In this document: one piece after another, positions 35,046 to 43,955 of the stretch | Layout: the number at the start of each line of letters is the position of its first letter | How positions within the stretch are numbered: position 1 is the first letter of the stretch | The notes under the pieces: generated by a model | The model's database searches: none | The model's input: only the letters and a program-made list of their open reading frames with translations | Told to the model about the DNA's origin: nothing | Position numbers and translations under genes: made by a program | Source of the DNA: Bacteroidia bacterium | GTDB lineage: Bacteria > Bacteroidota > Bacteroidia > UKL13-3 | Assembly (NCBI GenBank): GCA_019695215.1 | Contig: JAIBAK010000004.1 | Location: 46,063 to 110,062 of the forward strand | Length of the DNA: 64,000 nt | Reading direction: 5' to 3'

Positions 35046-35828
35046 TTATAATTTAGTTCCGGTAAATAGTCTGTGTTGCATTACCCCCCATTGAAAATTG
35101 CCCATATAATCCAGCGTGAGTATGCGGGTTTTTTTATCTAATTTTCCATACCCCCCCCCCAAGCATTGATCATTAATCGGAAACATGTAGAACCCTATTC
35201 CAATATGTACCTTATGGCCAGTCAGAGAGCACCATTTGGGATCCTGTAACCCTGATAAAATGCAGGAGCCTGGAGATAGCGAGTCCACTTTAATTTCAAT
35301 AGTAAATATACTATCAGGGTTATGCTCAAAATAACCCGTAAATTTTCCGATAAGTGGTGACTGGCTTAGCGTTACCACATGAATGTTTTTTACAACGGTA
35401 TCGGCCGGCACATCTAAGGGGTAACATTTGTAGTTAGGTGTTTTGTTGGCGATAAGTTTAATGGGAATCGTTCCAAAGGCGGTGTCAAAATTAAGATAGA
35501 AGTTTACCGATACCGAACGCCCAATGCGGTCGTTAGCCTCGCTGCCAATACGCCACCGGTACATTTCCATGCCGGGCAATGCCTGAAAGCTGGTATGATT
35601 AATTATGCTGTCGGTTTCACCGTATAAGGTAACCCACTCCAAATTGCCGGTCTTATACTCAGGATACTCAATCCACTCGTACACCTTAAAGGCAGCCGCG
35701 GTGGGCGTGGTATCAAGGCAGTCGTTTTCATTCTCGTGCCGGCATTTCATGCTTGTGGTGGAAACAAAAATGCTTACGAGTAAAAACAAAAAAACTTTGC
35801 AATAAGTACTGTTTATTTTTGAAGGCAT
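35046..35828 (-). CDS. Secreted hypothetical protein with a G10 tract
   Basis: A hydrophobic N-terminus (CKVFLFLLVSIFVSTTS) looks like a signal peptide; Cys29 after SMK does not form a good lipobox. The 230-residue mature part is beta-rich with several Cys (residues 29, 37, about 130, 190 and 203) and resembles no family I know. The coding strand contains ten consecutive G (plus-strand C10 at 35151-35160) at about residue 222, encoding Leu-Gly-Gly-Gly-Tyr. A change of one G would replace the last 38 residues. The gene runs toward the XRE regulator gene, convergent with it. Confidence 0.6.
   Translation of the reverse strand: MPSKINSTYCKVFLFLLVSIFVSTTSMKCRHENENDCLDTTPTAAAFKVYEWIEYPEYKTGNLEWVTLYGETDSIINHTSFQALPGMEMYRWRIGSEANDRIGRSVSVNFYLNFDTAFGTIPIKLIANKTPNYKCYPLDVPADTVVKNIHVVTLSQSPLIGKFTGYFEHNPDSIFTIEIKVDSLSPGSCILSGLQDPKWCSLTGHKVHIGIGFYMFPINDQCLGGGYGKLDKKTRILTLDYMGNFQWGVMQHRLFTGTKL
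35151..35160. repeat. Homopolymer tract C10/G10 inside a secreted-protein gene
   Basis: Ten C on the plus strand (G on the coding strand) interrupt otherwise mixed sequence. Tracts of this kind are prone to slipped-strand change and also to sequencing error. Confidence 0.7.
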
Positions 35829-35872
35829 GACAATTGGGTTTAAGTTGTTCCATGATTATTTGCTTATCCCCC

Positions 35873-36868
35873 CTACTTCTCCCTGAACACCACCTCAAGC
35901 AAAGTTTGCCCTACTGCCTTTAGCGTGTTGCGGTCTATTACATCCATATTGTCGGCATGGGTATGCCAGGCAGGATGAAACGTTCCCGAAGGTGATCCCA
36001 TATTAAATTCAATAATATCAATGGTAGGAATTCCGGTGAGTTGGTTGATGTATAAATGGTCGTCAGTAAGTCCTCCCTTGCGGAAATAATTAAAATAACT
36101 TCCGTATCCTGTTTCGTTGGCCACTCCCCACACTTTACTTAAAATGCGCTCGGCAAAATTTACCGAAGTATTTTCCCATACAAAACGGGCGTCTTTTCCG
36201 CCAACCATATCGAGCAAAATGCCAAACTGAGCCTGATAATCCTTTTTGTGTTTGTTTTTGCCCCAGTACTGCGAACCGAGGCAATAGGTGTCTTCCTGCG
36301 GAGTGAAAGCGCTTTCTTCGGGTTGTCCGTAATCTTCGGCATCAAACAAAATAATATCTACGCCCACACCGGGCTGGTGTGTTTTTAATTGTCTTGCCAT
36401 TTCAAGCAATACTCCTACTCCGCTTCCTCCGTCATTGGCTCCAAGAATGGGTTCATTTTTACGCGCGGTATCCTGGTCGGCAAACGGGCGGGTATCCCAA
36501 TGGGCGCACAGCAAAATGCGATTAGCCGCCTGTGGATTAAACTCGGCAATAAAATTTACTGCATTCAGCATTTTGCCGTCAAAAGCGCGTAGTGCTGCGG
36601 TTTGTTCAATTACATTATCGGCATATTTTTTTAATTCGGCCGACAGCCAGCGGGCACATTCAGCATGTCCGCGGCTATTGGGATTGCGCGGACCAAACTT
36701 TACCTGCTTTTCTACAAACCAGTAAGCCGAGTCGGCATTAAACGAAGGGGCTGAAAGTTTAGGGGCCTGTGCCTGTTGCGCAGGTGCAGGAGGCGGTGTT
36801 TTTTTTTCTTTTTCGCAGGAGAAAAAAACCAGGGTAAGCGCAAAAAATAAAATACGGGGGTTGCTCAT
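35873..36868 (-). CDS. M28-family peptidase / glutaminyl cyclase-like lipoprotein
   Basis: The N-terminus carries a lipobox (LVFFSC), followed by a Pro/Ala-rich spacer, so the enzyme is anchored in the envelope. The M28 zinc-peptidase fold is evident: LLCAHWDTRPFAD (first zinc His and Asp), GANDGGSGVGVLLEMAR (bridging Asp), FDAEDYG (Glu/Asp), and WHTHADNMDVID with the final His. The set and length (331) fit the M28 branch that includes glutaminyl-peptide cyclotransferases, which cyclise N-terminal Gln; this can matter for T9SS or lipoprotein substrates, but peptidase activity is equally possible. It is 28 nt downstream of cysS and probably co-transcribed. Confidence 0.87.
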   Translation of the reverse strand: MSNPRILFFALTLVFFSCEKEKKTPPPAPAQQAQAPKLSAPSFNADSAYWFVEKQVKFGPRNPNSRGHAECARWLSAELKKYADNVIEQTAALRAFDGKMLNAVNFIAEFNPQAANRILLCAHWDTRPFADQDTARKNEPILGANDGGSGVGVLLEMARQLKTHQPGVGVDIILFDAEDYGQPEESAFTPQEDTYCLGSQYWGKNKHKKDYQAQFGILLDMVGGKDARFVWENTSVNFAERILSKVWGVANETGYGSYFNYFRKGGLTDDHLYINQLTGIPTIDIIEFNMGSPSGTFHPAWHTHADNMDVIDRNTLKAVGQTLLEVVFREK

Positions 36869-36896
36869 TTTTACAGCGGTAGTTGGTAAACGTTTA

Positions 36897-38390
36897 TTAG
36901 TTGATGATGGTATATGATGTTCCGTCTTTTCCGTCTTTTATTTCAAATCCTATCCGCTTCAGTTCGTCCCGTATATGGTCGCTGGTTTTAAAGTCTTTGT
37001 TTGCTTTAGCTGTACTGCGCACCTCAAAAATCATTTGCATCAGCCCGTCTATTTTATCGGTATTCGCTGCTTTTTCTTCAGCAAGCCCCAATACTCCATA
37101 CACCATTTCGTTCATCAGCTTGCTCAGTTCTTCCTTATCGGCAACTGTGATGCTTTCTTTTCCGTCATTAAGGCTGTTAATGATTCGCACTGCTTCAAAC
37201 AAATGAGCCAGCGCCACAGGAGTATTAAAATCATCGTTCATGGCATCATACATATTTTTGCCGAGCTCCGCGCAGTTAACCGATGATTTTGCACTCACTT
37301 TTAAATCGGGTATCAGCCTCATGGCATTCATTAGTCGGGTAAATCCTTTCTCGGCTGCCTGCAATGCCTCGTTGCTAAAATCAAGGGTGCTGCGGTAATG
37401 CGCCTGCAGCATAAAAAACCGAACCGTCATGGGGCTGTAACCTTTGTCGAGCAGCTTGTGGTTTCCGCTGAACAGCTCGTGTGGCAAAAACGAATTCCCC
37501 AATGATTTACTCATTTTTTGCCCGTTTACCGTAAGCATATTGGTATGAATCCAAACTCTTGCCGGAGATTTATGGTGGCAGGCAATGTTCTGTGCAATTT
37601 CATTGGTGTGATGGGTAGGAACCAAATCCATTCCACCTCCGTGAATATCGAATTCCTCGCCCAAATATTTTGAACTCATGGCCGAGCATTCAATATGCCA
37701 CCCCGGAAATCCCATTCCCCATGGACTTGGCCATTGCATCAGGTGCTCGGGTTTGGCTTTAATCCACAACGCAAAGTCAAGTCGTCCCCTTTTCTCATCC
37801 TGACCACTTAACTCACGGGTATTATTCAGCAGCTCCTCCAGGTTGCGGTTGGAGAGTATGGTATAGGAATACTCCTTCGCAAATTTTTCGACATCAAAAT
37901 AAACCGAGCCATTGCTTTCGTAGGCATATCCGTTGGCAAGTATTTTTTTTGTCATTTCAATCTGCTCAATAATATGTCCGGTAGCCGTAGGTTCTATACT
38001 TGGCGGAAGGGTATTAAATTGTTGAAGCACTTTATGAAAATCCAACGTGTAGCGTTGAACTATTTCCATGGGATCTACCTGCTCAAGTCTTGCTTTTTTT
38101 GCAAACTTGTCATCTCCTTCGTCCTGATCTCCTTCAAGGTGGCCGGCATCGGTAATATTGCGCACGTAACGTACTTTGTACCCCAGGTGGGTAAGGTACC
38201 TGTAAATAATATCGAACGAAACAAATGTGCGCGCGTTGCCTAAGTGTGCATTGCTGTAAACGGTAGGACCGCATACATACATTCCGACAAAAGGCGCGTG
38301 AATGGGTTTAAAAACTTCCGTTTGCCGCGTAAGGGTGTTGTAAATGCTGAGTGATGAAGAGGTCAAAATATTAACGCTTAATTTGGGCAA
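36897..38390 (-). CDS. cysS: Cysteinyl-tRNA synthetase
   Basis: This class I synthetase charges tRNA-Cys. The zinc ligand Cys in [18 protein letters not shown] and the HIGH-equivalent HLGN are near the N-terminus. [10 protein letters not shown] and [18 protein letters not shown] give the other zinc ligands, and [10 protein letters not shown] is the KMSKS loop. A DALR-type helical domain and C-terminal [20 protein letters not shown] complete the 497 residues, which is normal length. The first 12 residues are variable, and a later start is possible. It heads a two-gene unit with the M28 peptidase. Confidence 0.95.
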   Translation of the reverse strand: MPKLSVNILTSSSLSIYNTLTRQTEVFKPIHAPFVGMYVCGPTVYSNAHLGNARTFVSFDIIYRYLTHLGYKVRYVRNITDAGHLEGDQDEGDDKFAKKARLEQVDPMEIVQRYTLDFHKVLQQFNTLPPSIEPTATGHIIEQIEMTKKILANGYAYESNGSVYFDVEKFAKEYSYTILSNRNLEELLNNTRELSGQDEKRGRLDFALWIKAKPEHLMQWPSPWGMGFPGWHIECSAMSSKYLGEEFDIHGGGMDLVPTHHTNEIAQNIACHHKSPARVWIHTNMLTVNGQKMSKSLGNSFLPHELFSGNHKLLDKGYSPMTVRFFMLQAHYRSTLDFSNEALQAAEKGFTRLMNAMRLIPDLKVSAKSSVNCAELGKNMYDAMNDDFNTPVALAHLFEAVRIINSLNDGKESITVADKEELSKLMNEMVYGVLGLAEEKAANTDKIDGLMQMIFEVRSTAKANKDFKTSDHIRDELKRIGFEIKDGKDGTSYTIIN

Positions 38391-38419
38391 AGCTATAAAA
38401 TTTCCCGCACCCTTTTTAG

Positions 38420-39172
38420 TTAGTGAATTACTTTGTGTGAAATGCGGTAGGCCACCGAAAGATTTACCCCAAGATTGGTGAACTTTGAATTGGTGGCACC
38501 GTTATTAGCAACAAATACCGAAGTAAGATAAAACTTGTAATAGGGTTGAATACACAGTTGTACTTTTGTCCCGGGCAGAGAGCGTTCGTACCCGAAACCC
38601 ATATACCCGGCTACAGCTAATGATTGTAGTCCACCCCGCAACGTCATATTGATTTTTTCTTTACTTACGGTGCTCCCGCCACCTTCATTTTGAGTGCGCA
38701 CCCGCTCACGTGCATCATAATATTTTTCACCACACAACCCTACGGATACCCTCGCGAGCCAATCGCGTTTCCATGGCGGGGTAATGGTATAATCAATGGT
38801 TCCCATTCCGCCAAAATAAATATATGAGCGGTTGCGCCTGATGGAAGTAACCGAAGAGTCGCTATTGGTAACATTGCGTATGTCACGCTCTCCCGGATTG
38901 GTGTAATAAATATGACCCGTTAGTTTCAGGTTTTTGTTCACCACGTAAGCAACAGATACCCCCCACTGGCAGCCGATTTTAAATTTTTCGTAGGTGTCGC
39001 GCTCCTCTTTTATCGTTTTTCCGCCTGCGTTAGCCGTTACCTTACTGTTACTGTAAAAGGGGTTCAAATCAAAACCAATCTGCAAATGGTCGGTAAATCG
39101 CATTTGCGAAAACCCCTGAGTGGCAGGGGCAAGCAAAAAAATGAAGATAACTGTTTGTTTTAGTGGATTCAT
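38420..39172 (-). CDS. Outer-membrane beta-barrel protein
   Basis: A signal peptide (to GFSQ, residue 23) is followed by alternating amphipathic strands such as [26 protein letters not shown] and [18 protein letters not shown], and an ending [10 protein letters not shown]. The pattern of aromatic-ended strands over 250 residues suggests an 8-10-stranded barrel of the porin/OmpW-like type. No specific family or ligand is recognised. A good -7 element lies 10 nt upstream. It is separate from cysS (29 nt) and divergent from the S46 peptidase gene. Confidence 0.75.
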   Translation of the reverse strand: MNPLKQTVIFIFLLAPATQGFSQMRFTDHLQIGFDLNPFYSNSKVTANAGGKTIKEERDTYEKFKIGCQWGVSVAYVVNKNLKLTGHIYYTNPGERDIRNVTNSDSSVTSIRRNRSYIYFGGMGTIDYTITPPWKRDWLARVSVGLCGEKYYDARERVRTQNEGGGSTVSKEKINMTLRGGLQSLAVAGYMGFGYERSLPGTKVQLCIQPYYKFYLTSVFVANNGATNSKFTNLGVNLSVAYRISHKVIH

Positions 39173-39182
39173 TTTATCGGCT

Positions 39183-39190
39183 CAAAATTA
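39183..39190 (-). promoter_or_regulatory. -7 element (TAATTTTG) of the beta-barrel gene
   Basis: This is an exact TAnnTTTG match on the minus strand, ending 10 nt before the start codon at 39172; the mRNA leader would be very short. Confidence 0.55.
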
Positions 39191-39293
39191 CAATTTGTTG
39201 GCGGTTTGACGAGTGGATTTTGATATTTTGTTTAAACACAGGTTTCGGCAAAATGGTGTAAACTTGCGGTTCTCTTTTAAAAAAATAAGTGAA

Positions 39294-41453
39294 ATGAAAA
39301 AAATAAGTACCGTGCTTTTTGCCCTGCTCATTGCCATCAACACATTAAAGGCTGATGAGGGCATGTGGATTCCCATGTTATTGAAAGGATATCCGGCCGA
39401 CCAAATGGCCAAAATGGGGTTAAAACTTACCCCAGAACAAATTTACGACATTAACCACTCGAGCATGAAAGATGCGATTGCATGGTTCAACAACGGGTGT
39501 ACTTCCGAAATTATTTCTGATCAGGGCTTGCTGCTCACCAACCACCACTGCGGATACGGAGCCATTCAAAGTCTGAGTACGGATAACAATAATATTCTTA
39601 AATATGGTTTCTGGGCAAAAAACACCAAGCAGGAGTTATTTAACACCGGTGTTTCCATTTCCATTTTGGTGCGCATGGAAGACGTAACGGCACAAATAAA
39701 CACAGCTATGGCCGGAGTGAGCCCGGATAAGTATAACGCCAAATTTGCCGAAGTGGCAAAACCCATTATTGATAAAGCCAAAAAAGAAGGCGTGGGTTAC
39801 GATGCCACTATTCGCAGTTTTTATAAAGGAAATGAGTTCTATTTATTCGTGTTTGAAAAATTTACCGATGTGCGCCTTGTGGGAACACCGCCTGAAGCTA
39901 TTGGAAAATTTGGTGGCGACACCGACAACTGGATGTGGCCCCGCCACACCGGAGATTTTTCTATGTTTCGCATTTATGCCAATAAAGACAATAAGCCCGC
40001 TGCATATAGCCCCGATAATGTTCCATACAAACCTCGCCATTCGCTGCCTGTTTCTTTAAAGGGAGTAAAAGACGGTGACTTTGCTATGGTGTACGGGTTT
40101 CCGGGACGAACTAACCGTTACGAAACTTCGTATGGTGTAAAGCTGGCCATTGACGAAAGCAATCCGGCTATTGTAAAATTACGTACCAAGCGCCTTGAGC
40201 TGATGAAAGAACAAATGGATGCCGACTCGAGTGTTGACTTACAGCTTTCATCACGCTACGCGCAAATTGCCAATTACTGGAAATATTATATTGGCCAAAC
40301 CGAACAACTGAAACGACTGAAAGTGTATGAGCAAAAAGCAGCCGAAGAAACCGAGTTTCAAAAATGGGCAGCCGATAAAGCCGAATACAAAAATGTACTC
40401 GCCAATATTAAAGCAGCTACCGAAACTTTCCGGCCCTATAACCTGCATGGAACTTACCTGAGCGAAGGTATTTATGCCTCTACGCTGGTTAATGTAGCTT
40501 CGATGTTTTTAACCTGGGAAAAAGCAGCTACCGATACCTCGATGAAACGATTGGGAACCGATACCTCGGCCATGCGCAAAGCCATTGAAAGCATAAGCGC
40601 AGCACTGGTTCCTTCCTACAAACTCATGAACAAAGCTTCGGATAAAAAAATTCTGGCCGCCATGCTGTGGTATTTTTATAAAGACATTCCCAAAAACCAG
40701 CATCCAGCCCTTTTAAAAACAATTTTCAAAAAAGGAGATAAGGAAGAAGCGAAAGCGTTTGCCAAAATGATTTTTGAAAAATCCTTGTTTGCCGACTCGG
40801 CTAAGGTGCGTGCCTTTTTAGCTAAACCTTCCTTGAAAAAGCTGCAGAAAGATCCGGCCTTTTGTTATATAAAATCGTTTTCGGATAACTACAACAACAA
40901 CTACCTCAAATACGCGAAAGACTACAGCCAGGTAATTACTACCGAAGGAAAAGCCTATATGAAAGCCTTGAGAGAAATGCAACCCAATAAAGTGTTTTAC
41001 CCCGATGCCAACAGCACCCTGCGCCTTACCTACGGTACCGTAAAAAGCTACGATGGTAAAGATGCCATTCACTACGAATACATGACTCACCTGAGCGGAG
41101 TGATGGAAAAAGAACAGCCGGGCGATGATGAGTTTGAGGTTCCGGCCAAATTGAAACAACTCTACCACAAAAAAGATTTTGGCCGCTATGCCGAGAACGG
41201 TGATGTGCCTGTTGCCTTTATTACCACCACCGATATTACGGGAGGAAACTCGGGCAGCCCGGTAATTAACGGAAACGGAGAATTGATAGGGTTGGCTTTT
41301 GACGGTAACTGGGAAGCCATGAGTGGAGATATTGCTTTCGACCCTAAATACAAGCGTACCATTAGCGTGGATATTCGCTACGTGTTATTCATTATTGAAA
41401 AATATGGTGAAGCCAGCAACCTCATTAATGAAATGAAATTAGTTTCACAATAA
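39294..41453 (+). CDS. S46-family dipeptidyl-peptidase, DPP7 type
   Basis: This periplasmic exopeptidase removes dipeptides from free N-termini, as in asaccharolytic Bacteroidota that live on peptides. A signal peptide (residues 1-20) precedes DEGMWIP. The chymotrypsin-like triad is visible: catalytic His85 in LTNHHCGYGA, an Asp in the GDTDNW segment, and Ser653 in TGGNSGSPV. Eighteen residues after the Ser is Gly671 (AFDGNWE). In the family, Gly at this site marks DPP7 (hydrophobic P1) and Arg marks DPP11 (Asp/Glu P1). The start at 39294 is chosen because the 27 upstream codons do not form a signal peptide. Length 719 is typical. A terminator follows. Confidence 0.92.
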   Translation: MKKISTVLFALLIAINTLKADEGMWIPMLLKGYPADQMAKMGLKLTPEQIYDINHSSMKDAIAWFNNGCTSEIISDQGLLLTNHHCGYGAIQSLSTDNNNILKYGFWAKNTKQELFNTGVSISILVRMEDVTAQINTAMAGVSPDKYNAKFAEVAKPIIDKAKKEGVGYDATIRSFYKGNEFYLFVFEKFTDVRLVGTPPEAIGKFGGDTDNWMWPRHTGDFSMFRIYANKDNKPAAYSPDNVPYKPRHSLPVSLKGVKDGDFAMVYGFPGRTNRYETSYGVKLAIDESNPAIVKLRTKRLELMKEQMDADSSVDLQLSSRYAQIANYWKYYIGQTEQLKRLKVYEQKAAEETEFQKWAADKAEYKNVLANIKAATETFRPYNLHGTYLSEGIYASTLVNVASMFLTWEKAATDTSMKRLGTDTSAMRKAIESISAALVPSYKLMNKASDKKILAAMLWYFYKDIPKNQHPALLKTIFKKGDKEEAKAFAKMIFEKSLFADSAKVRAFLAKPSLKKLQKDPAFCYIKSFSDNYNNNYLKYAKDYSQVITTEGKAYMKALREMQPNKVFYPDANSTLRLTYGTVKSYDGKDAIHYEYMTHLSGVMEKEQPGDDEFEVPAKLKQLYHKKDFGRYAENGDVPVAFITTTDITGGNSGSPVINGNGELIGLAFDGNWEAMSGDIAFDPKYKRTISVDIRYVLFIIEKYGEASNLINEMKLVSQ

Positions 41454-41470
41454 ATAGTTTCTAACGCTAA

Positions 41471-41512
41471 ACAAAACACCCCGGCAGAATTCCTGTCGGG
41501 GTGTTTTGTTTT
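41471..41512 (+). terminator. Rho-independent terminator after the S46 peptidase
   Basis: ACAAAACACCCCG pairs with CGGGGTGTTTTGT, with an inner GCAG/CTGT mispaired part and an AATTC loop. The T-rich 3' side serves the plus strand; the mirrored A-rich side may also serve the minus-strand gene ending at 41590. Confidence 0.85.
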
Positions 41513-41589
41513 ATCGAGTCGTTTTTAGGAGGTGTTGTGATTAACGGCTTTAGTTGGTGCTTACTCACACCAGAACCACAGGGTGAATG

Positions 41590-42345
41590 TTAAATGCGTT
41601 TATCGAACTCAAATAAAATATATTCCTCTCCGTCATCGGCTCTTACCCACTTTTTAGGTTTATTATGGTACATATAATGATAATGGCCGTCATTATCCAC
41701 CAACACATGCTCCACACCGTTTACCAGTACTTTATTGTGGCCGTAATACTTTTGATAATAGTCCCGTGCTTCAGCAAAGTCTATAGAAGGAAGATGAATA
41801 ATCCGGCAGGTATAGTTATAAAAATCATCGGCTAAGCTTTCGTCCCCATTTTGCCCCGGGCTACCGGTTGCGTTCCCGCTTTTTTTTAAAGTAGTATATT
41901 CGGGAATGGCAAGTTCCTGCAGATAACTTGCATGTGGCGGCAAAGAAGTGGCTTCTTCCTGCAAAAAATATACGGCCACTACTACATTTTCCCAGGGCTT
42001 TACTTCCCGGTTTAAATGTGTAATTACTGCCAATAAAGGCAATGCAGCCGCATCAATTAGCCGGGCAATGGTTTCGTTAAAATCGGCTGGCAAAAAACCT
42101 ATTTTTTCCTGTTGCCAATACAGAGCCACTGCAAAATCATCATATTCGTTTTCCGGTTCCCTTCGTAATTCAATAAAATCATTTACTTCCATTTTCTCAA
42201 GCAACTCCATTCCCTTGTAGTGCCTGAAACCCGCTACAAAACACTGTAACAGGTAAACCTTGCGCTTAGCCAAAAGGGCGCTTACCGGAAGCACACCCAA
42301 ACCTGCCACACCAACCAACCGTTTTAAAAAATCTATGCGGTTCAT
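41590..42345 (-). CDS. Exported HIRAN-domain protein
   Basis: Residues about 33-100 match the HIRAN domain (VAGFRHYKGMELLEKM, LRREPENEYDDFAVALYWQQEKIGFLPADFNETIARLID). This domain in HLTF/Rad5-type enzymes binds DNA 3' ends, and it also occurs alone in bacteria. Here it follows an N-terminal segment MNRIDFLKRLVGVAGLGVLPVSALLA, which looks like a signal peptide or anchor, implying an envelope location that does not fit DNA repair. The C-terminal 100 residues contain HNKVLVNGVEHVLVDNDGHYHYMYHN and are unassigned. It lies 10 nt downstream of the specificity-subunit gene in the same direction, so it may be part of that transcript. Confidence 0.75.
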   Translation of the reverse strand: MNRIDFLKRLVGVAGLGVLPVSALLAKRKVYLLQCFVAGFRHYKGMELLEKMEVNDFIELRREPENEYDDFAVALYWQQEKIGFLPADFNETIARLIDAAALPLLAVITHLNREVKPWENVVVAVYFLQEEATSLPPHASYLQELAIPEYTTLKKSGNATGSPGQNGDESLADDFYNYTCRIIHLPSIDFAEARDYYQKYYGHNKVLVNGVEHVLVDNDGHYHYMYHNKPKKWVRADDGEEYILFEFDKRI

Positions 42346-42355
42346 AAAACTTAGC

Positions 42356-43762
42356 TTAACCTAAAAGTATTTCTTCAATTTCTTCACTCGCTTTTTTCAA
42401 AAGTTCTGTTGTCTTGTCTTTGAGTTGTTGTGCTTGTTGTCTGATGCCTGTAATGTGTTGCGCTATTTCTTTTTGTTTGTCAAGTGGGGGAACTGGTATT
42501 GGTAATAATTTCAAGTTGTCATTGTTCAAGTAAAATATTGTCGCAACTGAACAAGCCCTTTTTGTAAGTTCAAGAAAGATGTTTGTATTAAACCAATATG
42601 CAGCAAAATCACGGTTTATCTTAGTGTCATCAAATTTTAATGCTGAGACATTTTGATTTATTGAAATCGGATTTTCTACATCATTTTTTGCAGATAAACC
42701 AACTGTTCCTGCAATACACATAATTACTTCGCCCTTTACAGAATAAGTTAATTCCTTAGCAAATTCTGTTTTTACATATTTTGTGTCTGACAAGTCTATT
42801 TGATATTTTTTCAAGTTTGTATTTCTCAAAAAAACAACGCCTTCATTATCTGTGAATGGGTCTAACTTTTGGTGTGGTGTTGTTCCTGTTTTGATATTAT
42901 CCACGACATCTTTAATTCTAGAAATCGAAAATTTGCCTTTGGAAAAAGAGGTAAACACTTCTTTAAAAAATATTTTGTTGAAATGAGGGTCAAATCTACT
43001 GCCTGAAAGTTCGCTGATGTTTGTAACAAACATTCTATTCTTCAATGTATTCTTAGGCGGTTCGGGTAGTTTTATTCCTAACTCCTTCAACAAATAATCG
43101 TCAATGCTTGAAAGTAGTTTGTCGGCTTCTGCTTCGTTATTTTGCTTTTGAGAAAAATATTTAGTGATGATTTCAGATACTTTTTTTCTCAATTCAATTT
43201 CTGGGAAAGGGAAAATCAAATCAGCAAAAACTTCTGTATCTAACCTTCTTCTACCTGTGCTGCCCGTTGTCTTTCCTTCTACCTGTTTATAAACATAATC
43301 TGATAGAAAATTTGCAAGCAAATACTCGTTATCAACTTCATTTCCTTTTACTACATAAAATTCGGTTGATGTAAATGCAAAATCATAGCCTTTTAAATCT
43401 TTAGTTAGAATATATTTTTTATTAAAAACACTTGGTTCAATTCGAGCAAAAAGTAATTCGTTTGGATAAATTATATTTCTCCCTTTGACTTCTTTGTAAG
43501 GTCTTAATACGACTTCAATAATTGATTTTGAATGTTCGTCTGTTTGTGGTAATCCAACATAAGGCACTAATTCATCATCATTGAATTTGGGTTTTTCTCG
43601 TGTTGGATTTATGAAGGCAATTTCCTTTAATTTTCTAGAACTTGATAGTTTCTTTGGTAATGTGGAGTAATAAAGCGGACTAAGAGATTTTTCCAATTCG
43701 CTTTTTTGCAAAATGAAAACCCGGCTTTTATTGAGTGTTGGTGAAATAGTATAACCGCTCAT
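42356..43762 (-). CDS. hsdS: Restriction-modification specificity (S) subunit
   Basis: HsdS-type proteins carry two target-recognition domains that each read half of a bipartite DNA site. Here TRD1 spans about residues 20-190 and ends in a helical spacer (LRKKVSEIITKYFSQKQNNEAEADKLLSSIDDYLL). TRD2 spans about 250-420 (ISRIKDVVDNIKTGTTPH, LLPIPVPPLDKQKEIAQHI) and ends in the second helical spacer. The 468-residue length is full. It belongs with the fused nuclease-methylase gene at 44417, but a transposase gene and a hairpin array lie between them. Symbol hsdS is used by family; in a BcgI-like reading it would be the B subunit. Confidence 0.9.
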   Translation of the reverse strand: MSGYTISPTLNKSRVFILQKSELEKSLSPLYYSTLPKKLSSSRKLKEIAFINPTREKPKFNDDELVPYVGLPQTDEHSKSIIEVVLRPYKEVKGRNIIYPNELLFARIEPSVFNKKYILTKDLKGYDFAFTSTEFYVVKGNEVDNEYLLANFLSDYVYKQVEGKTTGSTGRRRLDTEVFADLIFPFPEIELRKKVSEIITKYFSQKQNNEAEADKLLSSIDDYLLKELGIKLPEPPKNTLKNRMFVTNISELSGSRFDPHFNKIFFKEVFTSFSKGKFSISRIKDVVDNIKTGTTPHQKLDPFTDNEGVVFLRNTNLKKYQIDLSDTKYVKTEFAKELTYSVKGEVIMCIAGTVGLSAKNDVENPISINQNVSALKFDDTKINRDFAAYWFNTNIFLELTKRACSVATIFYLNNDNLKLLPIPVPPLDKQKEIAQHITGIRQQAQQLKDKTTELLKKASEEIEEILLG

Positions 43763-43783
43763 TTGTTTATACCTCCGGTTTTT

Positions 43784-43951
43784 AATCCCGAAGGGATTTG
43801 ATATTTATAGAATAAAGAAATGTAAAGACCATACGACCCCGTGGGGGTCGAAGGAATCTCATTGGTTGTGTTGCTATAAACATTTGAACCCTTTGGGTTC
43901 GGGTTTAAATTGCTATTGTCTTTGCTATAAATATATGAATCCTTCGGATTC
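43784..43951. repeat. Array of four hairpin palindromes, about 51-bp period
   Basis: The four perfect stems are AATCCC/GGGATT (43784-43798), CGACCCC/GGGGTCG (43834-43850), GAACCC/GGGTTC (43886-43900) and GAATCC/GGATTC (43937-43951). Start-to-start distances are 50, 52 and 51 nt. The stems differ in sequence but not in layout; three of the four are preceded or followed by a TATAAA/TTTATA-like box. Because 51 is a multiple of three, the array leaves an open minus-strand frame of 69 codons (43759-43968) with a 17-residue repeat (NPKDSYIYS, NPKGSNVYS). I regard that frame as a by-product. The array directly follows the RAYT gene. Confidence 0.8.
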
Positions 43952-43955
43952 GTTG

